Positions 26,936 to 38,458 are shown, counted from the first letter of the stretch. The stretch: DNA of 64,000 nucleotides from Ophioderma brevispina (GCA_023653785.1 JAMKCH010012417.1:1-64000); one strand, 5' to 3'. The notes: generated by a model not told the origin, from the letters alone. Numbers and translations are program-made.

Positions 26936-27009
26936 TTTTCTGTAGGAAGTATCTTCAAAAAATCCGGCGTTCGGGGGGGGGGGGGGCTGCCAAGGCACCC
27001 CCGGCACCC

Positions 27010-28090
27010 CCCGGATCCGCGCCGCTCTATTTCACAAAAAAGAAAGAGAAAACCATACAAAAATTAATACACATCTGAAAAGTGCATGTCATTAGGTTTC
27101 CGACTACCGAAATATCTTTACCAAAAGGATTAATATTGACCGATTTATGGTCGATTGAAAATTTGTACCACCTTTTCATTTTATCCACCGGATTGTACTG
27201 TTTCAGTCGTCTTAGGCAATAGACATTCTCCAAGGCTATTCTTGTGTTTAAGGGTTTCTTTTGTTTTTGCCACAAAGGTCGTTATGATTATTGAAAAGTT
27301 AGTTTCAATTATTAGAAATTCCATTATCTTTCCTCATTCTTCTTTAACGCGCTGCTCTGCCCCCCCCACCCCAACTTGGGGAACTTGGCAGCCTTCTAAT
27401 GACGGATGCAGGCTTGCGTTCTCTTTTTCCAGTTCAATAATCACTTTTAATCCTTATGTCCGTTGGATGCTTGCCTAAAAGAAGTGTTTTCTTTTGCGAG
27501 ATCCCCAGGTTTGACTCCACTAGATTTCGCCATAGGGGAAACATTCAAAGAGTGAAGTGTATGTTCAGGAACCACCAGCAACTTGCCAGAACTTCGCAAT
27601 CGAATAACCGCTGCCTTTGCAAGCATGCGACGGACACGAATGAATAGAAGTCGGATTATTGAAATGGAAAAGAGATGTGCAAAGCCTACGTGTCTTCATG
27701 GTCTTAGAGGCAGCAAATGGGGGGGGGGGGCAGAGCAGCGCAGGAAGAGAATGAGGCAGGATCTTGGAATTTCAAATAATTTAAACCAACCTTTTCATAT
27801 CAGAACTGATCTTTGTCGCAAAGACAAAAAGGAATTGTATTTCCATAAACGAAAGAATGTGCTTGGAGAAGGTGGATTGTCTAAAGACAGCTCAGACAGT
27901 AAAATCCGTGGATAAAATGGATGTAATGTATGGAGTGGTACAAAATTTTCAATCGACCATAACTCGGCCAATATGTGGCTTTTGGAAATGATTTGTTCGG
28001 TGTCGGAAACCTAATGAAATGCACTTTTCAGATATGTATAATTGTATGGTTTTCTCTTGCTTTTTTGTGGAAATAGAGGCGCTTTTGGGA
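27010..28090. mobile_element. Foldback element, arms about 500 bp
   Basis: The left arm (27010-27480) and right arm (27665-28090) are inverted relatives. Paired blocks include gagaaaaccatacaa, aagtgcatgtcattaggttt, atggtcgattgaaaat, attctccaag, the cctcattcttct and gcgctgctctgccccc region, and a catttgctgcctc word. Centre near 27570. G and C runs occur at matching sites (27720 and 27361). The left arm outer limit is blurred by a G/C-rich block at 26970-27020. Confidence 0.75.
27545..27665 (+). pseudogene. Possible mariner-type transposase C-terminal scrap
   Basis: The stretch LPELRNRITAAFASMRRTRM resembles the C-terminal tail of the same transposase family as at 40.5-41.3 kb. It sits at the centre of the 27.0-28.1 kb inverted repeat, which suggests that the repeat once carried, or was built around, such an element. 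Only about 25 residues support this. Confidence 0.35.
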
Positions 28091-28129
28091 GCTCACTTAC
28101 CCCCTGTCTTTTTTCCTTTTTTTGAGACA

Positions 28130-28900
28130 TCCAGGTACGGTAGTCTCCAAAGACAAAAAGCGAGCAGTGTTCTCTGGGACGCGTTCAAGGCGATCAACTC
28201 CATCTAAAGTGTGCGGGCTCCATAATCGAGAGCGTACTCCATGCGGATTATGATAGTTTGGTACGCCTTTGCTTTGACGCTTTGTTTACAGGGAGAAAGA
28301 GTCGGCGGAGTAATCTAAGTGAACGGCTGGCTTTTTGATTGATCGTTGCAGTGGTTAATCCCAGCGGAGGTCATGATATGGTCATACCAAGGTAGTCATG
28401 ATTATCTACTCTCTCGAGACACTCATCAAAGATTGTATAATGTGGAAGCTGGGTTGGATGTGAAGCTGGGTTGGTTCATTTAATGGATAGGAGGCATACA
28501 TTTTGTACATTAAACTGGCATAAAAGCCAAGTATATTGAAGGATGATGGGTCTTCTGCCTATGTCAATATTCCTGTATACAATGTGTCATCTGCCAAAAA
28601 GCCTTATTGTGGACAATGATCTTGTATGTCATTTACATATAACAGGATACAGCCAGGGCCTAGTACTGAACCCTGTGGTACTCCGGATGAAACATTTCCC
28701 CATGATGAGTGGGTGCCATTGACAGAAACAGCCTGACTCCTGTTTTCTAGAAACGACTGAATCCAAGCCAAGGTGTTTCCTCCGATGCCATAATAATTTA
28801 GTTTGACTGATAAGCGGAGATGTGGAACTGTGTCAAACGCTTTGCTGAAGTCAAGGAGAATGACATCTGTCTGGCCACATTGTTGTAGGGTAGAAGCTCA
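28130..28900 (-). pseudogene. CR1-like LINE reverse transcriptase fragment
   Basis: On the minus strand from about 28890: VILLDFSKAFDTVPHLRLSV, then KLNYYGIGGNTLAWIQSFLE, NRSQAVSVNGTHSSWGN, then SSGVPQGSVLGPG and LLYVNDIQDHC, followed by a FLADDT motif near 28600. These are RT motifs in the usual order. Further downstream (28260-28140) MEYALDYGARTLDGVDRLERV resembles the thumb/C-terminal segment. The reading frame changes several times. Truncated at its 5' end near 28900. Confidence 0.85.
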
Positions 28901-29820
28901 GTCATATCGTCACGAATCTTCCAAACAGGCCAATCGACCAAAAGTCACATTTCGAGATATCGGCGTTTGAAGTTTTAGAGAATTATGAACTTGCATATCT
29001 AAAATTTGAAACATTTTAGGAAAATGATTTTATGTGTACATAGTGGACATTGAAACGTTCTTTATTTTGAGTACGCTTTCAGTTCAAGTATCCTTTGTTT
29101 TCCTTGTCAAATTTAATTATAAAGTGATTGGTCTGTTTGCAAAAACTTAAAACGTCCTCTGTTTCTATGTCAAAGGAGACGAATGCGCATTCGCCTGTTT
29201 GGCGTACTCAAAAAGACTCGATCGATCGCCTCAGACGGTGGTATTGAACATGTTAAACATACTTTTGCCTGCTGAGGGAGCTATAATAAATGACTATGCT
29301 TGTGTATGATTTTCTAGCCGTCATCATCTCCTACATAAAGGAAAAATATGCCCAGGACTGATGAGGTTCTATTTTTTTATTTTGTAATTAGAATTGATTT
29401 AATCAAACTTAATACTTAATGTAAAATATATACATCAAGCTATAAATATATAAATTTGAATGGAAACCTGTAAAAGCTGTATTTTACGGGCTTTTGTTAG
29501 CAGAATTGCTGCCAGAATTTTCTTGTAAAATGTATAGTATTTCATGTAAACCGTAGTACTTAATAGTATAATTGAAAATTCATAATAATGTACGATAATG
29601 TTGATACTCGAAAAAAATCGAATGAAAGCTCCACTGAGTTGTAGTCAATTTGTACGCCTGGTAAATTGGACATAACATTTACAGTATTTTGCTGTATTTC
29701 CAAATTGCAGCGTCGGCCTACATGTGTACGTGTAACTACACTAAGGATATCCAAAGTGTATATCTAACGTTTGAAACCCTGGGTTTTGTGAATTATTGGA
29801 CATAATAACTTCCATAAACG

Positions 29821-30173
29821 TTAAAGGGGGATGGTCCGATTTAAGTATTGAAGTTTTCATCTTGATAGAATGGCCTTCACCCAAAAACCCCCATCTGTAA
29901 AGTTTCGCGCCGATATTTCAATCCGTTTTGATGTGACAGCTAGAAACGTGATTTTGTGAGCCCCATAGAGTACTGTGTAAAACTAATATTGGTCGACCAA
30001 AATGGAGTACACTTTTGCTCATAACTCCCAAACCAAACATCATTTAGCCCTAAGATTTCACAGGGTAAATGAGAAAATAGTAGCTTTCTTCTGATATCAA
30101 AATTTCGACCACTTCCGGTAAAATCTGGGCTTCTGGGGACGAGGCTATTAGCGATCGGGCCATGGACCTTTAA
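29821..30173. mobile_element. TTAA-ended repeat family, copy 2 (inverted, best ends)
   Basis: Both ends are TTAA. The left reads ttaaagggggatggtccg; the right reads cgggccatggacctttaa. These ends are imperfect inverted repeats. A TTAA target duplication with AGG-like ends suggests a non-autonomous piggyBac-type element, about 353 bp. Internal landmarks match copies at 7232 and 32255 in reverse orientation. Confidence 0.75.
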
Positions 30174-30917
30174 GTGGAAGAAGTTGTGATTTATCTGTTT
30201 ATTGCTTGAAGGTGTTATTTTGATACTTTTTGCAGAGTAAAAGGAATCAAAGATCACTATTTTATCAAGAAGAAAGCTTTATCTTACTATCAATTCATTT
30301 ACGAGGCGTTCGGACGAAAATCATTTTAATTCTCAATAACGAAAACTATAGGAAGAGTATATTGGCAATTTGTGTCAAATTTCTAAAAATCGTAAAAACA
30401 AACGGCTTCGGAGTGACTATTGGTACAATTTGAAATGAAATTGACATTCCCATGGATATTATTTTATTTTTGTCATCAAACAGACCATTGCGTATATGTT
30501 TCACCTTTGGAGTCACAGCACTCGTATAGTTGAAAACTTTCTCTGAGTAAAAAAACAAACCATTTTGAGATTAAGATGGCAGTTTGCCGGCATTTCTACT
30601 GCGGTGCTCAATTGTTAACTTGTATTTCAAGACTTCTGATGCGTGAGTGTTTTAATTTCAATTCAGATTGCCAAAATTCTAATTACAAGTGGTAATGTTA
30701 TTGAAAATGGTCAGAATGTAATTTTGTTCGTATTAAACAGTCTTTGTCGTTATTGGACTTGAAGGAAAATAATTCCTCTATCGTACTCAATAAAATGAAG
30801 TGTAATTGGGTTGCATTCCATTATATTGAGAAATTTTCAATGAGTATCTTTTAATATACCAATTAATCATGTATTTTAATGAGATGGCTGAAAATTGAAT
30901 TATAATTTTTCTACATG

Positions 30918-31122
30918 CACTGCAAAACTAGGGTGTTAAAATTACACCGCCGGTGTTCTAGGAGGTTCACACCAAAATGAATGTCCAAAATTCAACACAT
31001 TTGGTGTTATTTTAACATCCTGTTGTGTTGTTGTAACACCAAAGTGTTGAATTTTGACACCCTCTTGGTGTGGTCTCCAAGAACACCGGGGTGTAATTTT
31101 TAACACCCTATGTTTTGCAGTG
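30918..31122. mobile_element. GTGTTAA-rich MITE with CACTGCAAAA ends
   Basis: Left cactgcaaaactagggtgtt and right aacaccctatgttttgcagtg are inverted ends. The inverted match continues for about 60 bp (acaccgccggtgttct / agaacaccggggtgt). Total length is about 205 bp; no coding sequence. Confidence 0.85.
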
Positions 31123-31344
31123 TGTACTCAATTATTTATTTCGGCTTTTTAGTAAGTACACAGAAATTATCAAGTTAGTTTAATTATTAATCACTAAGTT
31201 GATGAAACTCAAATAATATCAAAGGTATGTGGGGAAATATAGCAAAGAAAAGAGGCAAACGAAGATTGAAGGACTATGTTTTACATATCATTATTGATCT
31301 TAATTTGGCTGTAAATCATGTAAGTATAACTTTTTATTCATGTA

Positions 31345-31425
31345 AGCCTATCCAACTGAGATCGAACCTGGACCTCTGATATGAACCCAAATTGCTAACC
31401 ACGATACTATGCACCTATATATTAT
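31345..31425 (-). mobile_element. tRNA-like SINE fragment
   Basis: Minus strand reads atagtatcgtggttagcaat followed by a B-box-like ggttcgatctc. Looks like a tRNA-derived SINE head without a clear body. Confidence 0.4.
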
Positions 31426-32254
31426 AGCACATTTGAATTTCATATGGTATTACTGTCCTTCAAATTAATAATTGTCAAATTCAAATGAACAAATATCTAC
31501 CAAAACGTGAGGGTTTCAACAGAAGTTTTTGAAACTATCATCAACCAATTGAAGTGAAAATAGGTACTACATTAGTGCTTGTTGTGACTTTCTGGTGTTA
31601 CAAATTTCTTGTTGTTGTTGGTATACTTTGAGAATTACTAACTCGGCTGATTTGAATCTTTTTTGACTTAATTACAAGCTTCAACATCAATTATTTCTAG
31701 CAACAGGTTGTACACTGAGTAATTGTTACTATTTGTTGCACAATTTTACCGTACTTAAGACTGTTCTGTTTGTCACTAAACGTATAGTTGTATCTTACAA
31801 AATAAAAAAACTTAACTATTTGGTCTAAAACACAGCGCCGGTCGTCCTTATACAGTCAAGCCATCTTACAATCTACGTCTAGTAACGAACTATTTTTGTA
31901 TGAAAAACATTTTTGTTTAAACTTACCACTACTAAAAAGGAGCAAGAAAGAAACAATACTTGGCCGTATTTAAAAATCAAGAGCAAAATACTTTTTTGTC
32001 ACTTTTCCAGCGAGTACGACTAAATTTATAAAGAGAGGCTCCTTATTTGAAACTTTGAATTATATCACATTATTAATGCACTATTATTGAATTTCAATTA
32101 TAATTTATTTACAGGAAAATCTGTAATTCTTAGCAGGAAACACTGGCCAGCAATTCTGCCAACAAATCCCATAACTACAACCAACAAAGCTTTATAGTTC
32201 CAATTCCAATTCACCTTATATATTTATCGTTTAATGCATTATGTTTTACCAAAA

Positions 32255-32530
32255 CGCTAATAGCCTCGTCCCCTGGGATTCCCAGATTTTACCCGAAGTG
32301 GGCAAAATTTTGAAGAAGAAACTACTATTTTTCTCATTTACCCTGTAAATATTAGGGCTAAAGGATGTTTGAATTTGGATGTTATGAGCGAAATATGCTC
32401 CCATTTTTGTCCGACTAATATTACGTTTACATGTACTTTATGGGGATTACAATAATGGTTTTTAGCTCTCATTTCAAACGGGTTGAAATATCGGCGCGAA
32501 ACTTTACAGTAGGGTTTTGAGGTGAGGCCA
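32255..32530. repeat. TTAA-ended repeat family, copy 3 (ends lost)
   Basis: Contains taatagcctcgtcccctggg, aaaggatgtttgaat, gttatgagcgaaat, ctttatggggatt and gcgcgaaactttacag in the same order as copy 1. The outer ends are not recognisable. Confidence 0.75.
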
Positions 32531-33479
32531 TACTATCAGATTAAAATTTTATAGACTATATGCAACGTAAAATGTTGGTTGACATTTGTGGATAGGCCTA
32601 CTAAGTTAGTGTGTTCGTCAGTGCTTTTTATTTCAACACATTCACAATCTCTGTAAAAACTCGCTAAATATATATTTTCAGTGTTTTCGATTGATTGAAG
32701 CCATTTTTCAGTTATAGGCCCCTCCTACTGTAAATTTTCACAGTTAATATTTGGCAGAAGAGAATGTGGTCAGTAAAAAACTGACAAACAATTTATATTT
32801 TAAGTGTGGCAAAATCGTCTCGATACAGCTACACACAATTTCTATAGGTACCCACTCAGTGTTGATCGAGAGAGAGGAGATGAATCTCGAAATATCCCAT
32901 TGATCGATAGGTCACTTTATAAGCTGTCGTACGGTGGTTTTCAGGTACAGCGAACAGACGAACGAATGCAGGACTTGGTCTGTTGGAAGACCTTCATTTG
33001 GCGTTTTGGGCATGATTCCAAAAAGTGAAAAATCTATTCTATTACAAATTGGAAAGGTTATTTTTGCCTCCATATTTTGGATATGAAAAGACTGTGATAT
33101 AGTATCATAATGTGCCAAAAAAAACTCAATTTCGCCAAAATGCCGATTGGCCTGTTTGGAAGGACTCATGCGCTTAGATGATGGTAATGAGTTTGTGTAA
33201 CAGTGAAAGCCGTCTTACGGACACCATGATGCGAATCCAGTGAATATTTATTTGCTTGTAGGTGACTTGGCCTAGTGACTAAGGACAATATGCTCCATGA
33301 TCTTACAGCAGAGACAAGTGAGGTGACATTGGCCGATCATTTTTGAGGATCTGATTTAGGACCATTTTTTTATTAGATTCCACGCTACTAGTGATTTTTC
33401 CCACGTGAGGACGGTGGGCATCAAAGACGAGTTGTTTTTCAACACAGGGTTGCAATATGAAAGTGTGGATGCACTCGTA

Positions 33480-33860
33480 GGGAGGGGTTTCCCTTGGCTG
33501 GTTTAACTTGAAAAACGCATTTAATTGTCAAGAAAAGGGTCTTATTTGACCAATTAAACATTTGTCATGCAATTTAATTTTTTGATCATTCAAGAAAATA
33601 AAGATAACAATGTTTTCATAATGTTCAATGAACAATTACAACTTTTTATCATCACAGATATTTTCATGACTTCTAAAATTACACTTTCTAAAGTGCATGA
33701 CAAATTAATGAATAACGAAATAGTCGTTAATTTGTCATTACAAATTACATGTCAAATTAAATGACAAATAATGCATTCACAATTTGTCATTTTGATGGAC
33801 ATGACTAATTTAATAAAAAAATTGTAACTCATAATTCGTCATTTAATTTGTCATACACTC
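33480..33860. repeat. AATTTGTCAT-rich palindromic repeat
   Basis: The words aatttgtcat and atgacaaatt recur in both orientations (for example at 33700-33770 and 33795-33855). This suggests a short AT-rich hairpin element next to the domain 4 exon. Ends are not defined. Confidence 0.5.
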
Positions 33861-33927
33861 AACTTTAATTAATGCAATCATCGAATTACATATTTTCCCA
33901 AAAACGAGAATGTCCATTCACTTTCTT

Positions 33928-34208
33928 TTAAAACTCTCGTCGACATATCACGTGTTCTCCTTTACAATGATCATTAATAACTAAATAACTACCTTCATTC
34001 TTCGGCATCATACGTGAAGTTACTGAATTTCCTGGTGATAAACTGATCGTATCGACGTGTCGACCATTGAGAGTTACTGTGTGACCCCGGAAGTAAACTG
34101 AATGCTGATCAGTATCGCCGCCTAGAGTTGACAAGTGCCAACTCACGTCTTGACCCAGACAAATCTTGTTCAAACCAGGCAGGTTGGCGAACGAGTAACC
34201 ATTGATTG
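33928..34208 (-). CDS. Hephaestin-like exon, domain 4 body; 3' boundary uncertain
   Basis: Acceptor (atttgcag) at 34209; the phase matches the previous exon, giving MEAINGYSFANLPGLNKICL, then GQDVSWHLSTLGGDTDQHSV, YFRGHTVTLNGRHVDT, and a SVTSRMMPKNEGSYLV segment. This matches the family block MHAINGxxFxNLPGLxxCxGxxVxWHLxxxGxxxDxHxxxFxGxT. The open frame continues to a TAA at 33928 with ...NDHCKGEHVICRREF. That tail does not resemble the expected C-x4-H-x4-GM copper strand, so the true exon may end earlier at a GT (for example inside GAAGGTAG, just before SYLV) or near the stop. Alternatively the protein ends abruptly here. No further downstream exon was recognised before the copy at 14.3 kb. 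Confidence 0.82.
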
Positions 34209-34480
34209 CTGCAAATTAAACCAAACTAAAAATTGGTACTAGAATTTAAAATAGACTTCAGGAAATAGAACAATAACGATCGAAGAAAGATTGTGAGAGC
34301 GATCAAGTTAGCGAGACAGGCAGATGGACAGATAGAGAAAGAAATTACGTCATATATGATAGCCAATCTTATGAATTGGTAAATGGAATTTGCAGTCAGT
34401 ACAAAAGCCATCTTTGGGTGCCGTATAGGCTCTTTTGAGGACACGCATTTTCTTCAAGGTAGGTGTGTGTTAGGACTTAC

Positions 34481-34628
34481 CTTCCATGGAGTTGGATGCT
34501 ACGAAGTCGTCATCCGCAAGTGCATCGTTTGGAGTCAAGTCCGTGAACATCTCTATGTTGTCTTCGATATACCAACTCCGGCTTTCCTCCACAGTCATCA
34601 GTAACATGTGTAACTCGAGCACGTCAGT
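34481..34628 (-). CDS. Hephaestin-like exon, start of domain 4
   Basis: Acceptor (ttgtaaag) precedes 34628 and donor (gtaagtcc) follows 34481. It starts in phase 0 and ends in phase 1. It reads TDVLELHMLLMTVEESRSWY, IEDNIEMFTDLTPNDALADD, then DFVASNSMEG. The family equivalent is a LLFxVxDExxSWYLxDNI segment followed by an acidic stretch and SNxMHxING. The usual DENESW is replaced by EESRSW, and the opening is more diverged than in domain 3. The 107 bp minisatellite lies in the intron upstream (35260-36215). Confidence 0.88.
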
Positions 34629-35254
34629 CTTTACAAAAAGAAGATCAATAAAACAATTTTACTCAATTTTAGGCCCCTGATTTTAAAAGCCATGTACTGA
34701 CAGGGGTACTTCACAGTACAGGCTTCACAGTACATTGTACAAGCTAAGCATTTGCGATGCAGTAGCTGCATGAAGGATATAATATATTTCAAAATACACA
34801 TAGGGGGTCCAGCCCGGTCATTGTATTTTAATTTTTAAAACAACATTTTTAACTAAATGATGCGAAAAAGCCGCCATTTTGTCGACCCTCCCAGAATTAC
34901 TCCACCTTTAAAGATGAATTCTTTCACTTTACAACAAGTTAGCAACTATTAAAGTGAAGCGAAGGTAGATATGCTTTGAACTTTAAAGGAACCAGCTATT
35001 TCGTGTATTCCGCAGGTACAGGGTATATGACAAGCTTAATTGTACTGAATGAAAAGAAGACAGATATGTTGTACTGCTTTTCACATCTAGTCACTTCCTG
35101 CCAACCATCACAACTGGCAAACATGCCTTTCATTCACCATTTGAACAAGGCGGTTCTCGAACCACAAAGGTCCCCCACTCGTCGCGGTAGTTAAAGGAGG
35201 AAAGCGCCATAACTTAAAGATCACAGGGAGGATTGTGAAGGAAACCAGAGAGGC

Positions 35255-36215
35255 TTCTACCATAGCAGTTTCAATACCTTGGATGACCCCAGATGACCTT
35301 GAAAAAATCTGGTATCAAATGTTGACTACATCCACCAAGTTTCATGACCATATGACTATTTGTAGTTGTTTGACCTTGGATGGCCCCACATGACCTTGAT
35401 TGAAATGACCTTCAAAATTTCAGCACTGATATTGACCACACCCCAATTCGCATGACCATACAATGATTTGCAGTGATTTGACCTCGGATGACCCCAGATG
35501 ACCCTGAAATGACCTTAAAAATTTCAGCATTGAATGTTGAGCACACCCACCAAGTTTCATCATCCTACCACATGTTTAGGGATTTGACCTTGAATGACCT
35601 CATATGACCTTGAAATGACCTTCAAAATTTTTGGCACCAAATGTTGAGCACACCCACCAAGTTTCATCATCCTACCACATGTTTAGGGATTTGACCTTGA
35701 ATGACCCCATATGACGTTGAAATGACCTTCAAAATTTTTGACACCGAATGTTGAGCACACCCACCAAGTTTCATCATCCTACCACATGTTTAGGGATTTG
35801 ACCTTGAATGACCCCATATGACGTTGAAATGACCTTCAAAATTTTTGGCACCAAATGTTGAGCACACCCACCAAGTTTCATCATCCTACCACATGTTTAG
35901 GGATTTGACCTTGAATGACCCCATATGACGTTGAAATGACCTTCAAAATTTTTGGCACCAAATGTTGAGCACACCCACCAAGTTCATCATCCTACCACAT
36001 GTTTAGGGATTTGACCTTGAATGACCCCATATGACGTTGAAATGACCTTCAAAATTTTTGACACCGAATGTTGAGCACACCCACCAAGTTTCATCATCCT
36101 ACCACATGTTAGCGATTTGACCTTGAATGACCTCATATGACCTTGAAATGACCTTCAAAATTTTTGGCACCGAATGTTGAGCACACCCACCAAGTTTCAT
36201 CATCCTACCACAATA
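35255..36215. repeat. Minisatellite, 107 bp unit, about nine copies
   Basis: The word gatttgacct recurs at 35474, 35581, 35688, 35795, 35902, 36008 and 36114, a period of 107 (106 in two units), with more diverged copies before 35474. Each unit carries cacccaccaagtttcatcat, ctaccacatgtttaggg and ttgaccttgaatgacc. The central units are nearly identical, indicating recent homogenisation. Lies in the intron between exons 36959 and 34628. Confidence 0.95.
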
Positions 36216-36224
36216 GACAAGATT

Positions 36225-36745
36225 TAATGCAATTTTTGACCACATTTGACCTTTGACCCATGGCACATGACCCATCTCCGAACTCATCTGCCGCCTACTT
36301 AAGTGACATCCATGGTGCAAAGATGGACACCCACACTTGCTTAGATCAAAAGATATCGTGTAGACAAGGTTTATTATAGCAATTTAGCCTTATTTTGACC
36401 ATATTTTTGACCTAATTTGACCTTTGACCCATGACACATGACCCACTTTGGATCCCACCCAGCGCCTACTCGAGATGCATCTATATTGCGAATATGGACA
36501 TCCACACTTGCTTAGTTCCAAAGATATCGCGTGGGACGCACCCTCTTATAGCAATTTAGCCCTATTTTTACCATATTTTGACTTCATTTGACCTTTGACC
36601 CATGACACATGACCCACTTTGGATCCCACCCAGCGCCTCCTCGAGATACATCTGTGTTGCGAATATGGACACCCACACTTGCTTAGTTCCAAAGATATCG
36701 CGTGGGACGCACACACGGACGCAGAGCATTTCTATAGTCCCCCTT
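36225..36745. repeat. Tandem repeat, about 171 bp unit, three copies
   Basis: The word cacatgaccca recurs at about 36264, 36435 and 36606. Each unit has tttgacctttgaccca, a cgcctact/cgcctcct word and tccacacttgcttag. The last copy runs into cgcgtgggacgcacacacgg and a closing hairpin (cccccttcgccaac / gttggcggggga). Directly follows the 107 bp array, as though both belong to one composite element. Confidence 0.9.
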
Positions 36746-36958
36746 CGCCAACAAAAGTTGGCGGGGGACCAAAAACTGAACTTGTGTGTCACTATAGACT
36801 CATCACTACAAGAATATGATCTACACCTTATGGATTGCAAGGGTGCTTGGTTCGCAAGGAAGATTGAACAGACTCCAAAGTATCTTGATGAAAAAATCAC
36901 TATCAGACTTCTTGGTCTAGTGGTTCTTTTGAGCAAATTTAGTTGAAAAATTACTTAC

Positions 36959-37170
36959 TCTTTTGCCGGCATCATTTAGAGTTCCTTCTCGACAAACTAG
37001 TAACGGTCCAACAAGACCCGAGTACACATCTCTTTCAGGATTGACGGCAGAGTAATATAACCCTGTGATACAGTCTTCGTCTTCCCTTGTGGGCCCGTAA
37101 TATTCTGGTACCGTCCAACGATAAATGTATTCTTCTCCGGGTTGAACGGCGTCGTCTGCCAGATCCGATC
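36959..37170 (-). CDS. Hephaestin-like exon, cupredoxin domain 3 second half
   Basis: Acceptor (cgttcag) at 37171 and a consensus donor (gtaagt) after 36959. Entering after a phase 1 intron it reads SDLADDAVQPGEEYIYRWTV, then PEYYGPTREDEDCITGLYYS, then AVNPERDVYSGLVGPLLVCR. These correspond to the PGExxxYxWxVPExxGPTxxDxxCxxxxYxSxVxxxRDxxSGLxGPLLxCxxG signature of the family. The exon ends EGTLNDAGKR in phase 0. The frame is open throughout. Confidence 0.93.
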
Positions 37171-37508
37171 CTGAACGTTAACAAAATCATCGGCAAAATA
37201 ACTTAAGAGTAAAAAAAAAAACAACAAGAAGAAGCAAAAACAAACAAATCTGCCAAAAACACGAAGAAGACGAAAATGGATAAAAAGTTAAACTACAAAA
37301 TAAGTGAAAATATATTAGTATACTATTTAATTATTCATTAGCATGCATATATGCTTCTCATTGTGTACAATATTGCCTCGAGGTGAACTGGAGACGGTGA
37401 ATATTTAAAAAAAATAGAAAATCGAATATGCCAAAACATTAAACTTATAATCATGTTAACAATCATTTCAGTTTTAAGAATTAAGAAGAGCAAACTCCGA
37501 TCTCATAC

Positions 37509-37789
37509 CTGTCGTTCCATCGTTATAACCTGCTCCCTCATTCGCTTTATCATACAACACTCCATGTGGTAAAATACTATAGGGCCTCGAGGCGCCATTT
37601 TTGAAAGTCACCATAATTTTATCCCCGACTTCTGCTCTTATGACAGGACCTAGGAATCCCAGATGTTCCTGCTCAACGTCTCTGTCGAGTTGTGTAGAGA
37701 ATGATTTGTCTGTGTAGCCAATGTATCGAACCTTCTTGTAGATTCCACCAATCCTTTCCGTGTTGTTGACGAAGAATGGATAAGCTGGG
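37509..37789 (-). CDS. Hephaestin-like exon, cupredoxin domain 3 first half
   Basis: Acceptor (ttcactag) precedes 37789 and donor (gtatgag) follows 37509. Entry is phase 2, exit phase 1. The 93 complete codons are open. Landmarks are AYPFFVNNTERIGGIYKKVR, YTDKSF, EEHLGxLGP-type sequence (EQEHLGFLGPVIRAEVGD), ASRPYSILPHGVLYDK and YNDGTTG. All are characteristic of the ceruloplasmin/hephaestin/coagulation factor V-VIII A-domain family. The match to linker plus WDYAPNG in the previous exon places it in domain 3. This is the best conserved part of the gene and shows no frame damage. Confidence 0.93.
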
Positions 37790-38124
37790 CTAGTGAACAA
37801 AACCGAATTGTGAAGAGAACGGTTCATATAGGTGCTGCATGAAAAGCAATATGCCTTATTTGCGTCACGTTCTTTGTTATGCCGTCCCGTAATCTGAAAC
37901 CAGTTCGGTTTGGACAAACAGTGTTTAACTGGTGTTCAGTGGAAATTTGCCAAAATTGAATTATTAAATACTTTTAGACTCATGTGCAATTTTCCACTTC
38001 TAATATACTACAATATCAGTGAAGTAGCTGGAGACCTGGAGAAGGAAGAGGCAGGTGGCCAGGGCGCCGTATCAGGAGGTGCCGAATCGACCAATTCAGC
38101 TCCACCAAGGACCGAAATTCAACG

Positions 38125-38290
38125 TGATTAACGGTGTGGCAGGAAATATAGTCCTACGGACTCACAGTCCACCTATAACGGCGAAGAATAGGGCACTTGA
38201 TTCAGTTGACTCTGCACGTACCTTAGTTTCGCGCTTTATTCCGTTGTCGTCTATGGAGCCCGGACTATGGTTCCTGCCGACCAACTTACG
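38125..38290. repeat. Dispersed repeat, copy 2 of 2
   Basis: Same family and orientation as 5985-6145, with gattcagttgactct, ctttattccgttgtcgtcta and cccggactatgg in the same order. It lies about 330 bases upstream (relative to the gene's transcription) of oxidase exon 37509-37789, in the intron. Confidence 0.8.
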
Positions 38291-38458
38291 TTTTCAACAC
38301 CGGCTGTCTGGTAAAATCAAATCGTTGGTATGTATTTGTGCAAATGGTTTTGCGCAGTTGCTTGAGAAAATAGCGGCAGAGAGATATTTTGTCTTCGCCT
38401 CACGGCGTCAAACCCTTAGCAAGGCCACTGCCGAAGATCCCCAGCCTGTTATGCCATG

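Noticed and set aside
35255..36760. CRISPR-like array
   Set aside because: Regular spacing but no unique spacers; units are contiguous tandem repeats in a eukaryotic intron.
36568..36946. 114-122 codon frames on both strands
   Set aside because: They lie in the 171 bp tandem repeat, where repeated sequence keeps frames open by chance.
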